The notes below the pieces were generated by a model. It did no database searches, was not told where the DNA came from, and saw only the letters and a list, made by a program, of their open reading frames with translations. A stretch of 28,546 nucleotides of DNA from Butyriboletus loyo (lineage: Eukaryota > Basidiomycota > Agaricomycetes > Boletales > Boletaceae): positions 1 to 28,546 of the forward strand of contig JBBPSI010000284.1 in NCBI GenBank assembly GCA_038093515.1. The letters are read 5' to 3'. Below, one piece after another: positions 9,248-19,969 of this stretch (positions are counted from its first letter, which is position 1; every line of letters starts with the position of its first letter). A program made the translations under genes and the position numbers.

Positions 9248-9377
9248 AGAAGGCCAAGAGTGGGTACCTTATTTCATATACATATACCCACCACCTAGGG
9301 TTAGGATTAGGGGTTATTGCATTGAGTGATATTTAATGTAAAACATGCAAACATGTGGACAGTTTTTTGAGCCACTG
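9248..9377 (+). repeat. Half of a family A Tc1-like TIR
   Basis: The outer 130 bases of the family A TIR end GAGCCACTG at 9377, followed by TA, and include the telomere-like TAGGGTTAGGATTAGGGG (9296-9313). The inner half is missing, so this is a truncated end or a deletion product. Confidence 0.85.
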
Positions 9378-9379
9378 TA

Positions 9380-10935
9380 TCTATGTGGCATGTAAAAATT
9401 CTACTGAAAAGTTGACCTTGCCTGCTCCAATATCATGCTAACTTTTCCTCAGGCCAATAAGATCTTTCTCAAGGTGAACAGATGTCCAACATTTTGTGGT
9501 GGCCTAAACAATCAATATGAGAATTGTGTGGATTGAATCTTGGGTATTGGTCTGCCAATGATGAAGCATGATTTCAGAAGCACCTTGAAAAAATCTGCAA
9601 CTACCATGGTGCAGGTCTCCCCTCTTACCATTCTGCTGCAGAATAGCACAATAGGTTGAAATATATACTTCAAAAGTTGTGATATCTATCATGGACACTG
9701 CTGAGAGATGGCTCTTGAACAATTTGTAACTATCCGTGTGTGGTATTCTATGCACACATTATCTATAGAGCTGCAGACTCCAAAATGGATTGCACAAATT
9801 CTTTTTTGATGTGTGATTTTTTTCTCTAACAATAACATCACCTGAGGTGGTTTCCCATGTGCTTGAGTTTGTGCTCAGATGATTGCCATTGCTGTTCACT
9901 CCCTTCTATCTATCTGACACTAAGACCACTCCAATTTCTAATGCTAGCCATCTCCCATTATTGTCCAACTGTACAGTCAACTGTCCCATTTCATTATATA
10001 CATATAACAAGTTGTTCAAATTGCTCTTTGGTTTCATCACCTATTTATCCAGTTGTTTTATACTCTTCTCATTTTGTACATGAACTGGTTGACCAGACAG
10101 TACTTAGGTCCCATCTACACATATAACCTTTTAGGTAGAGTTGCATAGCACACCCTTGAAATTGCACAACAGTTGTTTGGAATTGTGCACTCAGTGAGAA
10201 AAAAATCAGATTTATTTGGGGTCTGGAGGTCCATGATTATCTTCATCTCATACACTGAATCAGGTACTGAGTGCCTACTAAGTGACTGCTGAGCACCTGC
10301 TGAGCATCTGATGAGTGTGTAATTACTTTTCTCATTTTGAAAATGTTATATTTTTGAAGGAATATAAAGGAATGTAAAATTTTGATATATCCTGGCCACT
10401 GAAAAGACAATGGAAAATTACATATTTCAGCTATCATTTCTGCAAATCCAAAAGTTTGACTATCTGATACTAGAAAAGGTGCTGATAATGTTTCAAGTTA
10501 TTCATTAACTTTAAAACTTCCTTAACTTTAATGTTTTCTTTGACATTTTCATAAACATGATGTGTTACACAAAAGTGCATATATCACTGAACATTTCCAT
10601 AAAAATACCATTTTGAAAATTTCAGACATGAAAAATGTGAGGCAAAGATTTCATATTATTGTTTGCCATTTTCAGTGAATATGAACATCATGAAAATGTC
10701 AATATCCCCCATGTGTGAGGTGTTGTCCTCTTTTCCTTGTCCAGTTACATTCTGTTCATCACATGACTTTTATGTGACTAGATTACAATGTGTCCATGTG
10801 CCAAGACCCATATTCAAGGTCTCTGCTCTGTACATCCCCTTTGCCCTATGGGCTCCACACTCTGAATGTCACCACTTCACTTTCTACTCTTCCTATTTGC
10901 TGGTGATGTCACCATTAAACCTCAGAGCTTCACTC
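9380..10935. other. AT-rich stretch without recognised features
   Basis: All frames are short and lack recognisable composition; the longest are 83 and 89 codons on opposite strands. A small cluster of near-repeats around CTGAGCACCTGCTGAGCATC (10288-10307) is visible. The mirror is 17612-19167. Confidence 0.6.
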
Positions 10936-11120
10936 TGTTATACTATATCAATTTTTACTTTTTGCACTTCATATTTCACATTTCAAAATCACATGACTAA
11001 AAAAAGCACATGATTGTGAGAATGTGCATGGACCATGATCTAGGCTATGATGTCACACCACATGTCTTTCATTTCTATCAACCCTGTCCTCATACCTCAA
11101 TGCTTCTCTTTTTCAAGATG
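10936..11120 (+). repeat. Very decayed family 1 LTR, 5' part
   Basis: From TGTTATACTATATC the order of landmarks follows the family 1 U3: TTTGCACTTCATATTTC, TTTCAAAATCACATGACT, GCACATGATTGTGAG, CTATGATGTCACACC, then a CTTCTCTTTTTCA stretch. CpGs are gone. The 3' half is not found. Confidence 0.6.
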
Positions 11121-11689
11121 TAGCTGAACACATTCAAGAAATTCCTTGTACAAGTTTCAGATTAGAGGCAAAGATAGGATGTCAGAATGGGTTTCCAAGT
11201 GATGTGCATCAATGAGTGCATGGGTTATAAATGTGTTACATGCACCAGTGTTCAACAAGGCTTTCCATTCCACAACACTAGCATTAACAACCTGCTAAAA
11301 CAATTTGAAGGTGTTCTTTTGATCCTCCATCATGCAATCTGTGAAAGCCTTGTTGTAAACACTGTTGCTTGCTTTGGGTCAAATGATGTTGTGGGGTTTG
11401 TCATAAAGCTCCTTGTCATAGCTGAGCAGAAATATCTGCAGCACATTAATCCATTTCACATCACCAACTGGCTCCATTAGCTGGCTATTGAGATGTCTAG
11501 CACTTTGGTACCATCCTTTGGGAAAACTCTCACTAAATACACCACATAATGTGGTAATTGTAATGTGGTAATGAAAATAAAAGAATGAAATAATCTAATT
11601 AACTATTTATTACTCCAAAACCGAATTTTTACAATCAGCAACTTACATTGGCAATAATGTCCTGACACTTTTTAGAATCCTTGATGGCT
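11121..11689. other. No supported gene
   Basis: A 97-codon frame at 11187-11480 has no features I can support. CCACATAATGTGG (11542-11554) is a short palindrome. The mirror is 16858-17426. Confidence 0.5.
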
Positions 11690-11865
11690 GCATGTTGATC
11701 CAAAAAGGCATCAATTGCAGTTCAGATGCAGGTCCAATCCCTGCCCTCTTTACACTGTCCTTTCCTACCAAAGTGGCACATCAGAAAGGTCCAATCAATA
11801 TACTAAACATAATATTTTTAGCAAACATCAAAGCAATGGACAAAGCAGCCAAGACTTTAAAATGA
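11690..11865 (+). pseudogene. gag: gag C-terminal end of the old Gypsy
   Basis: Read with a frame change, it gives NPCPLYTVLSYQSGTSERSN and then IFLANIKAMDKAAKTLK-TGA. These align with the last 50 residues of the young Gag (RPLPAPPVVGAPQQGETSQR; AYWADLF...AARSLK). The zinc knuckle region is not present. The mirror is 16682-16857 on the minus strand. Confidence 0.7.
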
Positions 11866-11958
11866 AGAAGTATCCTAGTGTTGGGGTACCTAAGGGACAG
11901 GACATTAGTTTTTGTAATTCTTTCTCACAACTATCAACACTTTCAGACTATTCTGTAG

Positions 11959-12423
11959 ATGTATGTAAGTGAACATTTAGATACCAAATCTTCATTAGAC
12001 AACAGGCAAGCCCTCCCATTGACACACACTATGAGTAACACCATCACACCAGTAGCCAAGGAAGTATACTACATCAGTGGTCCTCATCTACATACTGGGG
12101 TCCAAGAAGGAACCAGTGGAGATCTAGAGGCATTTCAACCTCAAGCTGATGGCTGCAGGGCCTTGGTGGGAATGCATGGTAGCAGAAGATGCCCAAGTGG
12201 GGATTGCCAAGAAGGCTACAATGAGTCACACTTGTGTGAAGATGAGGAGCCCCCTACTTTGTTTTCTTGTGAAGAGGAGGATTTTCCTGTAGTCTCATTA
12301 TCTACTGTACTTAAAAATATCAAAGCTAAAAATCCTGTAAGAGGAGGGCCTCCTCAAAGGAGCTCAGCACCAGGATTAACAAATAGCATGCTTAATTCCC
12401 TTTTAAGACAAATGAACACTTGA
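11959..12423 (+). pseudogene. Pre-protease spacer of the old Gypsy pol
   Basis: This is a 154-codon open stretch, acidic and Ser/Pro-rich, with PPTLFSCEEEDFPVVSLSTV and GGPPQRSSAPGLTNSMLNSL. It starts SEHLDTKSSLD, which matches the acidic spacer after gag in the young element, though in a shifted frame. Such linkers precede the protease in fungal Gypsy Pol. A TGA (12421-12423) separates it from the protease, which follows 42 bases later. The mirror is 16124-16588 on the minus strand. Confidence 0.55.
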
Positions 12424-12465
12424 TCAGATATTTCTAATTATAAACCCCCACTAAAAAGTTCTTTA

Positions 12466-12861
12466 ATGTTTGGTGGTGACTTCTCTTCATTGGTTACTAT
12501 TACATACCAGTCAAATGCTACTTGGCAAACTCATTCACTTAAAGCTTTGCTGGATACAGGAGCAGTCAATACCTTCATTGACAAAAAATATTGTGAAACT
12601 TGGAAAATTGATCTTATTCCTTTACCTTCTTCTATGGAGGTCATTAATCCAGATGGCTCTAATGGAGCTATGGGACAAATCACACATAAAGCTTCACTTT
12701 TTATGGAAATTGATGGGAATTATGAATCTGTTGAGGCTTACATTTCACTCTTGGGTTCCCATCAAATGATTATTGGCTATGGTTTGTTTGCATGCCATAA
12801 TCTGGATATTGATTGGCATTTCAAAACAAATTTCTTTCAATCATTGTTCTCCTTATTGTAA
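12466..12861 (+). pseudogene. Retropepsin-like aspartic protease of the old Gypsy
   Basis: This enzyme would cut the Gag-Pol precursor inside the particle. The 131-codon frame carries the catalytic triplet DTG (residues 30-32, nt 12553-12561) in KALLDTGAVNTFIDKKYC and the later hydrophobic-Gly flap and fold (GSHQMIIGYGLFACHNLDID), in the order of a retroviral-type protease. After DIDW the frame goes wrong; a shift near 12835 restores NHCSPYCK. The active-site residues are intact but the polyprotein is broken. Confidence 0.85.
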
Positions 12862-13222
12862 AGTAATAGTGGATACTATTTCTTCTTCTAGCATCACTAG
12901 CTATTGCACTATTGAGCCTGAGGTAGCTGAAAAAGTGTTCAAGGCATATCACAATTATTTGGATGTTTTCTTGGAGGACGAAGCAGCAAGAATGCCTGAG
13001 CACAAGCCTTGGGATCACACAATAGATTTTAAGCCCAATTTTGTTCCAAAAAAGGTCAGATTATTCCAATGTCCAATGATGAACAAGACCAAATCAGAAG
13101 CTTTGGTGATAAAGAATTAAAAAAGAGGTACATAAGACTGTCTAAGTCCCCTCAGATGGCCCCTGTTTTCTTTATTCCTAAAAAGACTGGCAACAAGTGT
13201 CTGGTTATGGACTAATGTTATT
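12838..13222 (+). pseudogene. Start of reverse transcriptase of the old Gypsy
   Basis: EPEVAEKVFKAYHNYLDVFL, then EDEAARMPEHKPWDHTIDFK, is the standard linker before a Gypsy RT. After a frameshift at about 13118 the frame reads KRYIRLSKSPQMAPVFFIPK, then KTGNKCLVMD-TAA-CYL, the conserved RT entry ending at the DYRYLN-like motif. The Tc1-like element inserted at the TA inside that motif (13223-13224). The catalytic YxDD part and everything beyond are not in the window. The mirror is 15325-15709 on the minus strand. Confidence 0.85.
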
Positions 13223-13459
13223 TACAGTGAGTGAAAAAACCCTTGCAATGTTTCACTATTTTGCACTTGATGCCATGTAGCACCTGATGGCATGGGAATC
13301 CTGCTTAGCATTGGTGAGGTGGGTAATAGCACTGTCCCCTGGCTACAAATGGGTCACTGGGTCATGTGATGTGGCCATGTGGCTGTGGAGATATGTCTAT
13401 TCTAAAACAGGTATACTATTGCAAGGGTTTATTCACTTTTGGTGGAAGAAGAGTATTTG

Positions 13460-13956
13460 TGTTATAATTGTATCTCTTATAACAGACTTTGCATTTGAAC
13501 TTCATCATATTTCTCTTTCAAAGGTCATGTGACTCAATGCACATGATCGTGGGATTATACATGTGACCATAGGCTGACTAAGCATATGACGTCTTGGTCC
13601 AGACTGGCCCAGACTCTATGACATCACGCCTCATGTATTTAATCTCCGTTTACTTCTCTTCTTTTTGATCACCATCGACTTCTATTTTAATCTCCGTCAA
13701 CCCTGGCTTCCTCTCATATGTACATGTATAGTAGTTAGTTGCATGCACTGGTTGGTCTGTGCGCATTCCCCTGTAATATATAAAGGCTTGTGGTTTGGGC
13801 TAGGATTCCCTAGTTTTAACCACTTGTCTTATTCGCTGGCAACAGTTGAGAGATTAAGGCTTGAACTATTCCTCATTACCATTTCCAGTTACTGTGTATA
13901 ACTGCAATAGTAGTGGAACCCCGTGTGCACTTGATAACAATTGTTGTCTCATAACA
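13460..13956 (+). mobile_element. Solo LTR, family 1, in the loop
   Basis: This 497-bp LTR runs from TGTTATAATTG to CTCATAACA and is flanked by a perfect 5-bp target duplication, ATTTG, at 13455-13459 and 13957-13961. It is close to the LTR at 25273-25768, with changes concentrated at CpG sites. A TATATAAA box lies at 13777-13784. It sits between the transposase stop codon and the inner end of the TIR. Confidence 0.95.
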
Positions 13957-13968
13957 ATTTGGGAGATA

Positions 13969-14975
13969 TCAGTACTTGGTATAGCCTCCTTTGGCCTTAA
14001 GCACTGCCTGAACCCTCCTAGGCATGCTTTCAATCAACTTCTGACACTCTGCCACTGCCACTCCACCTGAATTCTCTCCCACAACTCCAGTATTCCCTTG
14101 GGGGGGTGTTCATATTTTTCAATCCTCCTCCTAAGGTAGTTCTAGCCATGTTCTATTGGATTAAGATCAGGAGACTGTGCTGGCCATACCATAATACTAA
14201 ACTCCTGTTCATCTAGCCACTCCTTTACCTTCTTGCAGGTGTACTTGGGGCTATTGTCTTGTTGGAAGATGGTGTCAGGAGAATTGAGACCATAATACTG
14301 AAGGGAATCTTGAAGTTCATTCTTCAAGATTTAAAGGTATAGGTTCCCATCCATCCTACCATCAACCTTGGTGGCATTCTCAACCCTTTCCCAACTCATA
14401 CAGCCCCACATCATCACAGAACCTCCTCCAAAGCTTGAGTGTCCCCTCCAGTAGTCTATCAGTGAGCCTCTCCACTGGCTTTTTCCACCCCCATTTGCAT
14501 CCATCTGACCCTAGGTAATTTATGTTAGTCTCATCAGACCATACTACCCTCTTCCAGTCCTCCAGAGCCCAATCCTTGTGAGCATAGGCAAAGTCTAGTC
14601 TTGGCTTGCAATGCTTGGCAGAGAGGATAGGTCATTTTCACTTGACTACAGCCTTTATATCAGATTTTTTCAAGTGCTGGCATACTGTGTTGGGTTGAGG
14701 GGTTGGTTGATAATATTTGTGAGAGCTTTGGTCACTTGGACAGCATTTTCTGCCTTGTGAGTAGAGATAAGATGAATGGCATGGCAGATATTAGCTGGAG
14801 AAAGCTTGGATGGACAACTTTCAGTGGACTTTTGCACATTAGAACACTTCTCAGAATGAAGCATAGAGATGGTGGAGAGATGAAGGCCAGTGGTGGATGC
14901 AATGGAGCAAGCAGAATAAACAGAATCAAGCATGGTCAAGATGATATTCTTTTGGGTGGAGAAGATAGATCTCAT
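13969..14975 (-). pseudogene. Tc1-like DD34E transposase, frameshifted
   Basis: The ATG at 14973-14975 opens 101 codons of the DNA-binding region (MRSIFSTQKNIILTMLDSVY; ASTTGLHLSTISMLHSEKC; KLSPANICHAIHLISTHKAE). Stops and frame changes follow, but the catalytic domain is readable: VVWSDETN with Asp at 14533-14535, IFQQDNSPKYT with Asp at 14256-14258, and PDLNPIEHG with Glu at 14151-14153. There are exactly 34 codons between the second Asp and Glu. The Trp usually after EHG is TAG (14142-14144). The C-terminus ELWERIQVEW runs to TKY-TGA at 13969. All catalytic residues survive, unlike the family A copy. The first two Asp codons are out of frame with each other. Confidence 0.9.
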
Positions 14976-15324
14976 GGTGGTAGAAGTTGGGAAGAAAGAA
15001 GCATGTGAACATTTTCCAACTCAGACATAATGTTTTTATGTGTATCTTTGTTTGTAGGACCAAACAAACACACCTTTCATTTGACTGAGATTCCACTGTT
15101 GAGGCTGAAAGTGAATAAACCCTTGCAATAGTATACCTGTTTTAGAATAGACATATCTCCACAGCCACATGGCCACATCACATGACCCAGTGACCCATTT
15201 GTAGCCAGGGGACAGTGCTATTACCCACCTCACCAATGCTAAGCAGGATTCCCATGCCATCAGGTGCTACATGGCATCAAGTGCAAAATAGTGAAACATT
15301 GCAAGGGTTTTTTCACTCACTGTA

Positions 15325-16857
15325 AATAACATTAGTCCATAACCAGACACTTGTTGCCAGTCTTTTTAGGAATAAAGAAAACAGGGGCCATCTGAGGGGA
15401 CTTAGACAGTCTTATGTACCTCTTTTTTAATTCTTTATCACCAAAGCTTCTGATTTGGTCTTGTTCATCATTGGACATTGGAATAATCTGACCTTTTTTG
15501 GAACAAAATTGGGCTTAAAATCTATTGTGTGATCCCAAGGCTTGTGCTCAGGCATTCTTGCTGCTTCGTCCTCCAAGAAAACATCCAAATAATTGTGATA
15601 TGCCTTGAACACTTTTTCAGCTACCTCAGGCTCAATAGTGCAATAGCTAGTGATGCTAGAAGAAGAAATAGTATCCACTATTACTTTACAATAAGGAGAA
15701 CAATGATTGAAAGAAATTTGTTTTGAAATGCCAATCAATATCCAGATTATGGCATGCAAACAAACCATAGCCAATAATCATTTGATGGGAACCCAAGAGT
15801 GAAATGTAAGCCTCAACAGATTCATAATTCCCATCAATTTCCATAAAAAGTGAAGCTTTATGTGTGATTTGTCCCATAGCTCCATTAGAGCCATCTGGAT
15901 TAATGACCTCCATAGAAGAAGGTAAAGGAATAAGATCAATTTTCCAAGTTTCACAATATTTTTTGTCAATGAAGGTATTGACTGCTCCTGTATCCAGCAA
16001 AGCTTTAAGTGAATGAGTTTGCCAAGTAGCATTTGACTGGTATGTAATAGTAACCAATGAAGAGAAGTCACCACCAAACATTAAAGAACTTTTTAGTGGG
16101 GGTTTATAATTAGAAATATCTGATCAAGTGTTCATTTGTCTTAAAAGGGAATTAAGCATGCTATTTGTTAATCCTGGTGCTGAGCTCCTTTGAGGAGGCC
16201 CTCCTCTTACAGGATTTTTAGCTTTGATATTTTTAAGTACAGTAGATAATGAGACTACAGGAAAATCCTCCTCTTCACAAGAAAACAAAGTAGGGGGCTC
16301 CTCATCTTCACACAAGTGTGACTCATTGTAGCCTTCTTGGCAATCCCCACTTGGGCATCTTCTGCTACCATGCATTCCCACCAAGGCCCTGCAGCCATCA
16401 GCTTGAGGTTGAAATGCCTCTAGATCTCCACTGGTTCCTTCTTGGACCCCAGTATGTAGATGAGGACCACTGATGTAGTATACTTCCTTGGCTACTGGTG
16501 TGATGGTGTTACTCATAGTGTGTGTCAATGGGAGGGCTTGCCTGTTGTCTAATGAAGATTTGGTATCTAAATGTTCACTTACATACATCTACAGAATAGT
16601 CTGAAAGTGTTGATAGTTGTGAGAAAGAATTACAAAAACTAATGTCCTGTCCCTTAGGTACCCCAACACTAGGATACTTCTTCATTTTAAAGTCTTGGCT
16701 GCTTTGTCCATTGCTTTGATGTTTGCTAAAAATATTATGTTTAGTATATTGATTGGACCTTTCTGATGTGCCACTTTGGTAGGAAAGGACAGTGTAAAGA
16801 GGGCAGGGATTGGACCTGCATCTGAACTGCAATTGATGCCTTTTTGGATCAACATGC
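15325..16857 (-). mobile_element. Old Ty3/Gypsy remnant (right arm copy)
   Basis: Mirror of 11690-13222. Confidence 0.87.
15686..16081 (-). pseudogene. Retropepsin-like aspartic protease (right arm copy)
   Basis: Mirror of 12466-12861; DTG lies at 15986-15994. Confidence 0.85.
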
Positions 16858-17426
16858 AGCCATCAAGGATTCTAAAAAGTGTCAGGACATTATTGCCAAT
16901 GTAAGTTGCTGATTGTAAAAATTCGGTTTTGGAGTAATAAATAGTTAATTAGATTATTTCATTCTTTTATTTTCATTACCACATTACAATTACCACATTA
17001 TGTGGTGTATTTAGTGAGAGTTTTCCCAAAGGATGGTACCAAAGTGCTAGACATCTCAATAGCCAGCTAATGGAGCCAGTTGGTGATGTGAAATGGATTA
17101 ATGTGCTGCAGATATTTCTGCTCAGCTATGACAAGGAGCTTTATGACAAACCCCACAACATCATTTGACCCAAAGCAAGCAACAGTGTTTACAACAAGGC
17201 TTTCACAGATTGCATGATGGAGGATCAAAAGAACACCTTCAAATTGTTTTAGCAGGTTGTTAATGCTAGTGTTGTGGAATGGAAAGCCTTGTTGAACACT
17301 GGTGCATGTAACACATTTATAACCCATGCACTCATTGATGCACATCACTTGGAAACCCATTCTGACATCCTATCTTTGCCTCTAATCTGAAACTTGTACA
17401 AGGAATTTCTTGAATGTGTTCAGCTA

Positions 17427-17611
17427 CATCTTGAAAAAGAGAAGCATTGAGGTATGAGGACAGGGTTGATAGAAATGAAAGACATGTGGTGTGACATCAT
17501 AGCCTAGATCATGGTCCATGCACATTCTCACAATCATGTGCTTTTTTTAGTCATGTGATTTTGAAATGTGAAATATGAAGTGCAAAAAGTAAAAATTGAT
17601 ATAGTATAACA
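17427..17611 (-). repeat. Very decayed family 1 LTR (right arm copy)
   Basis: Mirror of 10936-11120. Confidence 0.6.
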
Positions 17612-19169
17612 GAGTGAAGCTCTGAGGTTTAATGGTGACATCACCAGCAAATAGGAAGAGTAGAAAGTGAAGTGGTGACATTCAGAGTGTGGAGCCCATA
17701 GGGCAAAGGGGATGTACAGAGCAGAGACCTTGAATATGGGTCTTGGCACATGGACACATTGTAATCTAGTCACATAAAAGTCATGTGATGAACAGAATGT
17801 AACTGGACAAGGAAAAGAGGACAACACCTCACACATGGGGGATATTGACATTTTCATGATGTTCATATTCACTGAAAATGGCAAACAATAATATGAAATC
17901 TTTGCCTCACATTTTTCATGTCTGAAATTTTCAAAATGGTATTTTTATGGAAATGTTCAGTGATATATGCACTTTTGTGTAACACATCATGTTTATGAAA
18001 ATGTCAAAGAAAACATTAAAGTTAAGGAAGTTTTAAAGTTAATGAATAACTTGAAACATTATCAGCACCTTTTCTAGTATCAGATAGTCAAACTTTTGGA
18101 TTTGCAGAAATGATAGCTGAAATATGTAATTTTCCATTGTCTTTTCAGTGGCCAGGATATATCAAAATTTTACATTCCTTTATATTCCTTCAAAAATATA
18201 ACATTTTCAAAATGAGAAAAGTAATTACACACTCATCAGATGCTCAGCAGGTGCTCAGCAGTCACTTAGTAGGCACTCAGTACCTGATTCAGTGTATGAG
18301 ATGAAGATAATCATGGACCTCCAGACCCCAAATAAATCTGATTTTTTTCTCACTGAGTGCACAATTCCAAACAACTGTTGTGCAATTTCAAGGGTGTGCT
18401 ATGCAACTCTACCTAAAAGGTTATATGTGTAGATGGGACCTAAGTACTGTCTGGTCAACCAGTTCATGTACAAAATGAGAAGAGTATAAAACAACTGGAT
18501 AAATAGGTGATGAAACCAAAGAGCAATTTGAACAACTTGTTATATGTATATAATGAAATGGGACAGTTGACTGTACAGTTGGACAATAATGGGAGATGGC
18601 TAGCATTAGAAATTGGAGTGGTCTTAGTGTCAGATAGATAGAAGGGAGTGAACAGCAATGGCAATCATCTGAGCACAAACTCAAGCACATGGGAAACCAC
18701 CTCAGGTGATGTTATTGTTAGAGAAAAAAATCACACATCAAAAAAGAATTTGTGCAATCCATTTTGGAGTCTGCAGCTCTATAGATAATGTGTGCATAGA
18801 ATACCACACACGGATAGTTACAAATTGTTCAAGAGCCATCTCTCAGCAGTGTCCATGATAGATATCACAACTTTTGAAGTATATATTTCAACCTATTGTG
18901 CTATTCTGCAGCAGAATGGTAAGAGGGGAGACCTGCACCATGGTAGTTGCAGATTTTTTCAAGGTGCTTCTGAAATCATGCTTCATCATTGGCAGACCAA
19001 TACCCAAGATTCAATCCACACAATTCTCATATTGATTGTTTAGGCCACCACAAAATGTTGGACATCTGTTCACCTTGAGAAAGATCTTATTGGCCTGAGG
19101 AAAAGTTAGCATGATATTGGAGCAGGCAAGGTCAACTTTTCAGTAGAATTTTTACATGCCACATAGATA

Positions 19170-19299
19170 CAGTGGCTCAAAAAACTGTCCACATGTTTGC
19201 ATGTTTTACATTAAATATCACTCAATGCAATAACCCCTAATCCTAACCCTAGGTGGTGGGTATATGTATATGAAATAAGGTACCCACTCTTGGCCTTCT
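19170..19299 (-). repeat. Half of a family A Tc1-like TIR (right arm copy)
   Basis: Mirror of 9248-9377. Confidence 0.85.
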
Positions 19300-19446
19300 T
19301 TGCTTCCATTTGGGGTTGGTCTTATCACACCCTTCTTATTCTTTGCTATTGATTGGATTGAGTTCTTCTTGTAGCAGGGTTCTTCACTCTCAGTCTCTTC
19401 TTGCATCATTCAATGTCAATGTTGCTATGCATGATAGATAACTTGC

Positions 19447-19854
19447 CTACACAAATTCTTCATAATGATACTGATAGATATCATTTACAATAAATACTAA
19501 ATGTCTATGATACATATGTGCATAACTATGCAGTGCTACTGGTAGAACCATACCTTCTTTCCATGCAGACAAAAAACATTTCAATTTCACCATATATGTT
19601 TTATCTTGGACTTTTGCTAGCCACATTCCAAACCCAGACACCCCCTATCTGTTCATGGCCATGAAATATTTATCATCTTTGATTACCGGCATGAATTGTG
19701 TGATCAGCTACATGATTTCATGATCTCCAGGTTGGGTTGGCCAGTTTTGAATGGTTTGCAAGATTGTTGACAAGGAGAAATCATCTGAGGTAGACTCAGA
19801 TACCAAACCAAGAACATCTTGAAGAATGCAGAGCAAGACAGGCATGTCCTTCAT
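19447..19854 (-). pseudogene. Decayed coding region of unknown family, part 3 (right arm copy)
   Basis: Mirror of 8693-9100. Confidence 0.42.
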
Positions 19855-19969
19855 TGTGGTATTGAATTCTTCTTATGGACTTCTTGTTTGAAACAGTTCC
19901 AAGAGTAGATGGGAATGGGTTCTGCAAGACATCAGGTTACAATAATGTGTGAACATTTTTTCAACTTAC

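Larger units (their letters stand above)
11690..13222 (+). mobile_element. Old Ty3/Gypsy remnant: gag end, protease, RT start
   Basis: The order is the C-terminal end of gag (to TGA at 11863-11865), a Ser/acidic spacer, a pre-protease region, aspartic protease and the start of reverse transcriptase. A Tc1-like element interrupts it at 13223. It resembles the young Gypsy around the gag end (KAAKTLK-stop against KAARSLK-stop) but has almost no CpG and several frameshifts. The 5' part is missing upstream of about 11690. The rest of pol, expected after the Tc1 element, is absent because the sequence turns back on itself there. Confidence 0.87.
1..13439 (+). repeat. Left arm of a giant inverted repeat
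   Basis: Bases 1-13439 are the reverse complement of 15108-28546. Each long reading frame here has a partner of the same length and translation at 28547 minus its coordinates. The first and last 20 bases of the window are also complementary. At the inner end both copies share ATTCACTTT and then differ: T at 13440 against C when 15107 is read from the other strand. No mismatch was seen where the arms were compared directly, though not every base was checked. Confidence 0.97.
13440..15107. other. Single-copy loop between the palindrome arms
   Basis: These 1668 bases are the only part of the window without a mirror partner. They are the interior of a Tc1-like transposon whose TIRs form the innermost part of both arms. 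The loop contains a solo LTR (13460-13956) and a broken transposase on the minus strand (13969-14975). Bases 14976-15107 are the transposase upstream region, where I see no clear TATA box. Confidence 0.95.
13225..15322 (-). mobile_element. Central Tc1-like transposon (family B) spanning the palindrome loop
   Basis: The ends CAGTGAGTGAAAAAACCC and its inverse are flanked by TA (13223-13224 and 15323-15324). The TIRs are 13225-13439 and 15108-15322, 215 bp each. Each is a fold-back: outer CAGTGAGTGAAAAAACCCTT recurs inverted as AAGGGTTTATTCACTTT at the inner edge (13423-13439). Without the solo LTR and its duplicated target the element is about 1.6 kb. It encodes one transposase on the minus strand. 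The TIRs belong to the palindrome arms, the interior does not. Confidence 0.92.

Noticed and set aside
10243..10320. Tandem repeat or CRISPR-like array
   Set aside because: There are only a few imperfect CTGAGCA/CTGATGA words with no regular spacing or spacers.
10663..11013. 116-codon ORF on the plus strand
   Set aside because: It overlaps the decayed LTR and its composition is low in charged residues, as in random AT-rich sequence.
11187..11480. 97-codon ORF on the plus strand
   Set aside because: No domain, no neighbour support and no intron or start context; left as unsupported.
12773..12837. Separate start for the RT ORF overlapping the protease
   Set aside because: This is the shifted frame of the broken polyprotein, not an independent gene start.
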